A stretch of DNA of 64,000 nt. Origin: Pseudomonas sp. UBA4617. Lineage in GTDB: Bacteria; Pseudomonadota; Gammaproteobacteria; Pseudomonadales; Pseudomonadaceae. A program made the position numbers and the translations under genes. A model generated the notes under the pieces. It searched no databases. It was not told where the DNA came from and worked only from the letters and a program-made list of their open reading frames with translations. Within the stretch, counting starts at the first letter, position 1; each line of letters opens with the position of its first letter. Positions 60,598-64,000 of this stretch are shown one piece after another. The stretch is from positions 177,190-241,189 of the forward strand of contig NZ_DGIR01000039.1 in assembly GCF_002386445.1 (NCBI RefSeq), written 5' to 3'.

Positions 60598-61335
60598 TCA
60601 ACCCGCTGAACGATCTCGGCGCATCTGGCTGATCAAGGTAAAGCGATCAGCCGGAAGCACCGTCTCGGCCACAGCCATCAGGTCGCCGTTTTCCTCGCGG
60701 TAATGGCGGATGATGTTGAGCGCTGCGGCACCTGCCTCGGCCTTCAGTGCGTGGGCGATTGGCGCTGTCAGCAAGACCGCCCGAACCTGCTGCTCGACCC
60801 ATGCGATTGCCCGGCCGTAGCGTTGCTCGATCAGCTCTGCGATCAACTGGTCGGGGTGTTCGCGGGCCAGTTCGATGACCTCGGCATAGTCCCGCGGTAC
60901 GTAAACCTCGTTCCAGCACTGCGGCAAGCTATCATGCACGCAGTCGACACGGATGCTCGACACGCACAGATAGTGCTCACCCGGTACCAGGCCCAACCGC
61001 TCGGCCTCGCTCAGGTCGGCGATGAAGTGGCGCATGTCCTGTATTTGCCGCTGCTGGTTTTGCCCGAGTTGCGCCAGCTCCGCCACGCTGGCCAGTGACT
61101 GGGAATAGCCGCCACGCGGACTGCTGGCCTCGACCCGGGTGCCCACGCGCTTGCGCCGCGACACCAGCCCCTGGTCCAGCAACTGGTCGATGGCCGCGCG
61201 CACCGTGTGCCGGCTGACACTGTACAGGTCGCACAGCTCGAGTTCGGTGGGCAGCAGGCTGCCCACCGGGTAACGGCCACTGGTGATGCCTTGCATCAGG
61301 TCCTTTGCCACACGGGCATAGCGCGTCGGGTTCAT
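60598..61335 (-). CDS. GntR-family (HutC-type, UTRA domain) regulator
   Basis: 245 residues. The N-terminal winged HTH has YPVGSLLPTELELCDLYSVSRHTVRAAIDQLLDQGLVSRRKRVGTRVE. The C-terminal UTRA ligand domain (about 95-245) shows ERLGLVPGEHYLCVSSIRV and an AAALNIIRHYRE.GDLMAVAETVLPADRF strand set. HutC/PhnF-type members usually repress catabolic genes. No catabolic unit is adjacent, so the ligand is unknown. It lies 73 bases behind lysA on the same strand and may be part of that transcript. Confidence 0.9.
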   Translation of the reverse strand: MNPTRYARVAKDLMQGITSGRYPVGSLLPTELELCDLYSVSRHTVRAAIDQLLDQGLVSRRKRVGTRVEASSPRGGYSQSLASVAELAQLGQNQQRQIQDMRHFIADLSEAERLGLVPGEHYLCVSSIRVDCVHDSLPQCWNEVYVPRDYAEVIELAREHPDQLIAELIEQRYGRAIAWVEQQVRAVLLTAPIAHALKAEAGAAALNIIRHYREENGDLMAVAETVLPADRFTLISQMRRDRSAG

Positions 61336-61408
61336 GCTTGCCCTGTCGGCAAAAACGAAAGCTGGGCAGTTTAGCAGAGCTCCCCGACGGGGCAGGTTAC
61401 TTTGCCTG

Positions 61409-62647
61409 TCACTCCAGGCCCAGCAGATCCTGCACGGTCTGCCGGCGGCGAATCATGCGCAACGCGCCCTGTTCGATGAGGAACTCCGGCAGCAATGGCC
61501 GGCTGTTGTAGTTCGATGACATCGATGCCCCGTAAGCGCCGGCATCGTGGATCACCAGCAGGTCGCCCACCTGTGCCTGGGGCAGGTCGTGCGGGGTCAG
61601 TTCCTGGTCATCCTGGGTAAACACATCACCCGACTCGCACAGCGGCCCGGCGACCACGGTTGGCTGGCGTGGGCGGTCCACCGGCTGGCCGTTGGCGTCG
61701 AGCAAAGTCATGCGGTGGTAGGCGCCATACATGGCCGGGCGCATCAGGTCGTTGAAACCGGCATCGATCATGACGAAGGTGTTGCGGCCGGCCTGCTTCA
61801 CGGCCCGTACTTCGGCCACCAGGTAGCCTGATTCCGCCACCAGGAAGCGCCCGGGCTCGATCTCCATGCGCACCGGGTGGCCCAGCATGGCTTCGATTTC
61901 CTGGCGCGCCACGGCCCAGGTGCGGGCGTAGCGCTGCAGGTCGACCGGCTTGTCGTTGCTGCGATACGGGGTGGAAAGCCCGCCGCCGATGGAGAAGGCT
62001 TCGATGTCCACGCCCAGCCGGCCAATCAGCCCGATCATCGCCCGGGCCACCTGTTCCAGGTGCTGGTAGTCCACGCCGGAGCCGATGTGCATGTGCACGC
62101 CCACCAGATGCAGGCCATTGGCCTTCACGCAGGCCAGCGCCTGGTCCAGCTGCTCGTGCCAGATGCCGTGCTTGCTGTTCTCGCCACCGGTGTTGGTCTT
62201 GCGGCTGTGACCGTGGCCGAAACCGGGGTTGATGCGCAGCCACACGCGGTGGCCAGGGGAGCGTTCTCCCAACTGGCGCAGCATGTCGATGGAGCCGGCA
62301 TTGACCTCGATCTTCGTCGCCACCACCCGCTCCAGGGTCGGCCGGTCCAGCGCATCGCAGGTCAGCACCACACCGGCGGGGTCGCCACCCACGCTTGCAC
62401 CGGCAGCGAAGGCCCGCTCCATCTCGCCCAGCGATACCGCGTCCAGCACCAGGCCGTGGGCGCGCATCAGCCGCAGCACGTGCAGGTTGGGGTTGGCCTT
62501 CTGGGCGAAGCGCACGGTGTCGAACACCTTCAGTTGTTCGACCCGTTCGGCGATGGTGCTGGCGTCGTAGGCCCACAGCGGCGTGCCGTGCTGGCGGGCT
62601 GCCTCGGCCAGGAGGGGGAAGGGTGCGGTCATGGTGGCGCTACTCAT
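61409..62647 (-). CDS. lysA: Diaminopimelate decarboxylase
   Basis: 412 residues from the ATG at 62647 (ATG at 62632 also possible). It turns meso-diaminopimelate to L-lysine with PLP. Schiff-base Lys50 in RFAQKANPN, the GGENSKHGI segment, HMHIGSG, GGGLSTPY and the active-site CESGDVF near the C-terminus are intact. Divergence from lysR across a palindrome mirrors the E. coli layout, where LysR activates lysA. A second, distant lysA copy may exist in this genus, so this could be the regulated paralogue. Confidence 0.92.
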   Translation of the reverse strand: MSSATMTAPFPLLAEAARQHGTPLWAYDASTIAERVEQLKVFDTVRFAQKANPNLHVLRLMRAHGLVLDAVSLGEMERAFAAGASVGGDPAGVVLTCDALDRPTLERVVATKIEVNAGSIDMLRQLGERSPGHRVWLRINPGFGHGHSRKTNTGGENSKHGIWHEQLDQALACVKANGLHLVGVHMHIGSGVDYQHLEQVARAMIGLIGRLGVDIEAFSIGGGLSTPYRSNDKPVDLQRYARTWAVARQEIEAMLGHPVRMEIEPGRFLVAESGYLVAEVRAVKQAGRNTFVMIDAGFNDLMRPAMYGAYHRMTLLDANGQPVDRPRQPTVVAGPLCESGDVFTQDDQELTPHDLPQAQVGDLLVIHDAGAYGASMSSNYNSRPLLPEFLIEQGALRMIRRRQTVQDLLGLE

Positions 62648-62683
62648 ATAAGGAAGCGATGAGGATGGCCCAAAGCGCAAATT

Positions 62684-62705
62684 CAGAAAAATAGCTATTT
62701 TTCTG
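62684..62705. promoter_or_regulatory. Perfect 22-bp palindrome between lysA and lysR
   Basis: Half-site CAGAAAAATAG (62684-62694) is mirrored exactly by CTATTTTTCTG (62695-62705) with no spacer. A second dyad, CATATC-T-GATATG, is at 62715-62727. They lie between divergent genes, as expected for LysR-type control. The AT-rich base composition stands out. Confidence 0.6.
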
Positions 62706-62754
62706 CTGGCCATTCATATCTGATATGCCTCTAGCCGATTTACCGGGTGCCGCC

Positions 62755-63660
62755 ATGAAATTGTCTGTTCGCCATATTGAAGTGTTCCGCGCCATCATGG
62801 CTGCTGGCAGCGTCACCGGTGCGGCGCGCCTGCTGTTCACCTCGCAGCCCACTGTCAGTCGTGAACTGGCGCGGCTGGAACAGCTAACCGGCCTGAACCT
62901 GTTCGAACGCGAGGCTGGGCGCCTGGTGGCGACCGCCCAGGCGTTGCTGTTGATAGAAGAGGTGGAGCGCGCCTACCTCGGGCTGGAACGGATCGAGCGC
63001 TTTGCCCAGGCCATTCGCAATTTCGAGCAAGGCCGGCTGGCTATCACTTGCCTGCCGCTGTTTTCCCAGACCTTGTTGCCCAGGGCGTGCCAGCGCTTTC
63101 ATCAGCAGCACCGGGGCGTGAGCGTGAGCATTCTGGCGCAGGAGTCGCCGTTGCTGGAGGAGTCGCTGGTCGCCCAGCAACATGACCTGGGCCTGACCGA
63201 GGTCGAGCAGATACCCCGCGGCGCGTACGGCGAATTACTGTTCAGCGCCAACATGGTCTGTGTGCTGCCCGAAGGTCACCCGCTGCAGGCCAAGGCCGAA
63301 CTGGAGCTGAGCGATTTCCACGAGGTCGACTTCATCAACCTGGCCAGCCTGGACACCTACCGGCAGCGCCTGGACCAGCACTTCCGGGCGGCGGGTGTGA
63401 ACCGGCGCACGGTCATCGAGACCACCAGCGCCGCCTCGGTGTGCGCCATGGTCAGGCAGGGCCTCGGGGTGGCGATCATCAACCCGCTGAGCGGGCTGGA
63501 GGCCGCGCAGGGCGGGTTGCCGATCCGCCGGTTGCGGGTATCGGTGCCGTACCAGGTGATGTTGATACGGCCCGACCACCGGCCTGCGTCGGCGGCGGTG
63601 GAGCCGTTCTGTGAGGCGTTGCGGGTACAGGCACAGGAAATGCAGGCGGCGTTGATCTGA
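62755..63660 (+). CDS. lysR: LysR-family regulator of lysA
   Basis: 301 residues from the ATG at 62755. The HTH has SVRHIEVFRAIMAAGSVTGAARLLFTSQPTVSRELARLE, and the effector domain follows with ITCLPLFSQTLLPRACQRF. Sequence style and the position, divergent from lysA with 107 bases between, fit the lysine-biosynthesis activator LysR, which senses diaminopimelate and lysine. No ribosome binding site of note lies before the ATG. Confidence 0.88.
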   Translation: MKLSVRHIEVFRAIMAAGSVTGAARLLFTSQPTVSRELARLEQLTGLNLFEREAGRLVATAQALLLIEEVERAYLGLERIERFAQAIRNFEQGRLAITCLPLFSQTLLPRACQRFHQQHRGVSVSILAQESPLLEESLVAQQHDLGLTEVEQIPRGAYGELLFSANMVCVLPEGHPLQAKAELELSDFHEVDFINLASLDTYRQRLDQHFRAAGVNRRTVIETTSAASVCAMVRQGLGVAIINPLSGLEAAQGGLPIRRLRVSVPYQVMLIRPDHRPASAAVEPFCEALRVQAQEMQAALI

Positions 63661-63675
63661 TGCCCACCACGGCGG

Positions 63676-63732
63676 TCCCCGCAGGAGCGGCTTTAGCCGC
63701 GAACACCGGCGAAGCCGGTGCCATCCACCACG
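63676..63732. repeat. Extragenic repeat with CACCGGC hairpin (second copy)
   Basis: CACCGGC (63704-63710), GAA, GCCGGTG (63714-63720) with AGGAGCGGCTTTAGCCGCG before and CCATCCACC after. It matches the unit at 59996-60056 and lies between convergent genes. Confidence 0.8.
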
Positions 63733-63754
63733 CTATCTGCTTGCCGGTGGGGCT

Positions 63755-64000
63755 TCACAGCTCGCAGACGAACGTGCCGGTCCCTTCCAGGATGTTCTCC
63801 AGGGTCTGCTTCACTTCATCCATATCGCTCAGCTCGCTGGTCAGGTTGATCTCCAGCGTTTCATCCCCCTTCAGCGCATCGCGGTCGCCGGCCGCCACTT
63901 CGATCAGCAGGCGTTTGGCGCTCAGGGTCACTTTCAACCCATCCAGCGTCGACGGTTCGTCGTCCAGCGTCAGGTCGACGGTGTCTTCGTCCGGGTAGCG
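63755..64000 (-). CDS. Conserved unknown protein, C-terminal part (5' end outside the window)
   Basis: The frame is open from the right edge to the stop at 63755, giving at least 81 residues. The visible part alternates beta-like strands (TVDLTLDDEP, LKVTLSAKRLLIEVAAGDRD, ETLEINLTSEL) and is acidic, ending FVCEL. No signal or catalytic motif is seen. I do not recognise the family. It is convergent with lysR across the repeat. Confidence 0.6.
   Translation of the reverse strand, partial: RYPDEDTVDLTLDDEPSTLDGLKVTLSAKRLLIEVAAGDRDALKGDETLEINLTSELSDMDEVKQTLENILEGTGTFVCEL

Noticed and set aside
1..64000. tRNA, rRNA, CRISPR or prophage
   Set aside because: No clover-leaf-like sequence, rRNA stretch, regular spaced repeats or phage structural genes were seen on either strand by reading.

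Overview
The window is GC-rich, densely coded DNA of a Pseudomonas, most likely of the P. putida group. The run fadH, PLP deaminase-like gene, cytochrome b561, DUF1853, nadK, phosphoesterase, rhomboid, YeaC, DUF2797, pepN, then Ycf48/RND, lactonase, GST, sbcC and sbcD matches the chromosomal order I remember from P. putida. The spacers carry REP palindromes typical of that group. No rRNA, tRNA, CRISPR array or intact mobile element was seen.

Layout. 1-10.2 kb is regulatory and accessory: the end of a LysR gene, a GlxA-type regulator, a FixJ-type response regulator followed by an 1831-residue Ser/Thr kinase-like/AAA/GAF/PAS/histidine kinase, a MerR-SDR operon behind a strong palindrome, and a Tat-exported alpha/beta hydrolase. 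A transposase remnant at 10.5 kb marks the junction with the conserved chromosome. 10.8-33.2 kb holds fatty-acid (fadH), NADP (nadK), peptide (pepN) and DNA-repair (sbcCD) functions, a Ycf48-like/RND pair and several conserved unknowns. 33.4-40.3 kb is a six-gene moxR-DUF58-DUF4381-batA-batB/C-batD operon on the minus strand. 40.5-50 kb is mixed: an orphan DUF2235 hydrolase that could be a type VI lipase effector, an aldolase/DapA-like pair with an upstream operator, a secreted CAP protein, an orphan histidine kinase, a GNAT enzyme, a winged-helix/TPR regulator, and an NmrA-like protein with a periplasmic cupin.

50-60 kb is the most coherent metabolic module. It holds a LysR regulator, tcuA and tcuB (tricarballylate oxidation to cis-aconitate), a second LysR, a PrpF-like isomerase, a DctA-type carrier, a CitMHS-type carrier and an OprD-type porin. 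Read together it is a tricarboxylate uptake and oxidation locus feeding cis-aconitate to the TCA cycle. The leaders of the CitMHS and porin genes carry AAN-repeat motifs like Hfq/Crc catabolite-repression targets.

60-64 kb holds soxR, a HutC-type GntR regulator, lysA divergent from its probable regulator lysR across a perfect 22-bp palindrome, and a partial unknown gene at the right edge.
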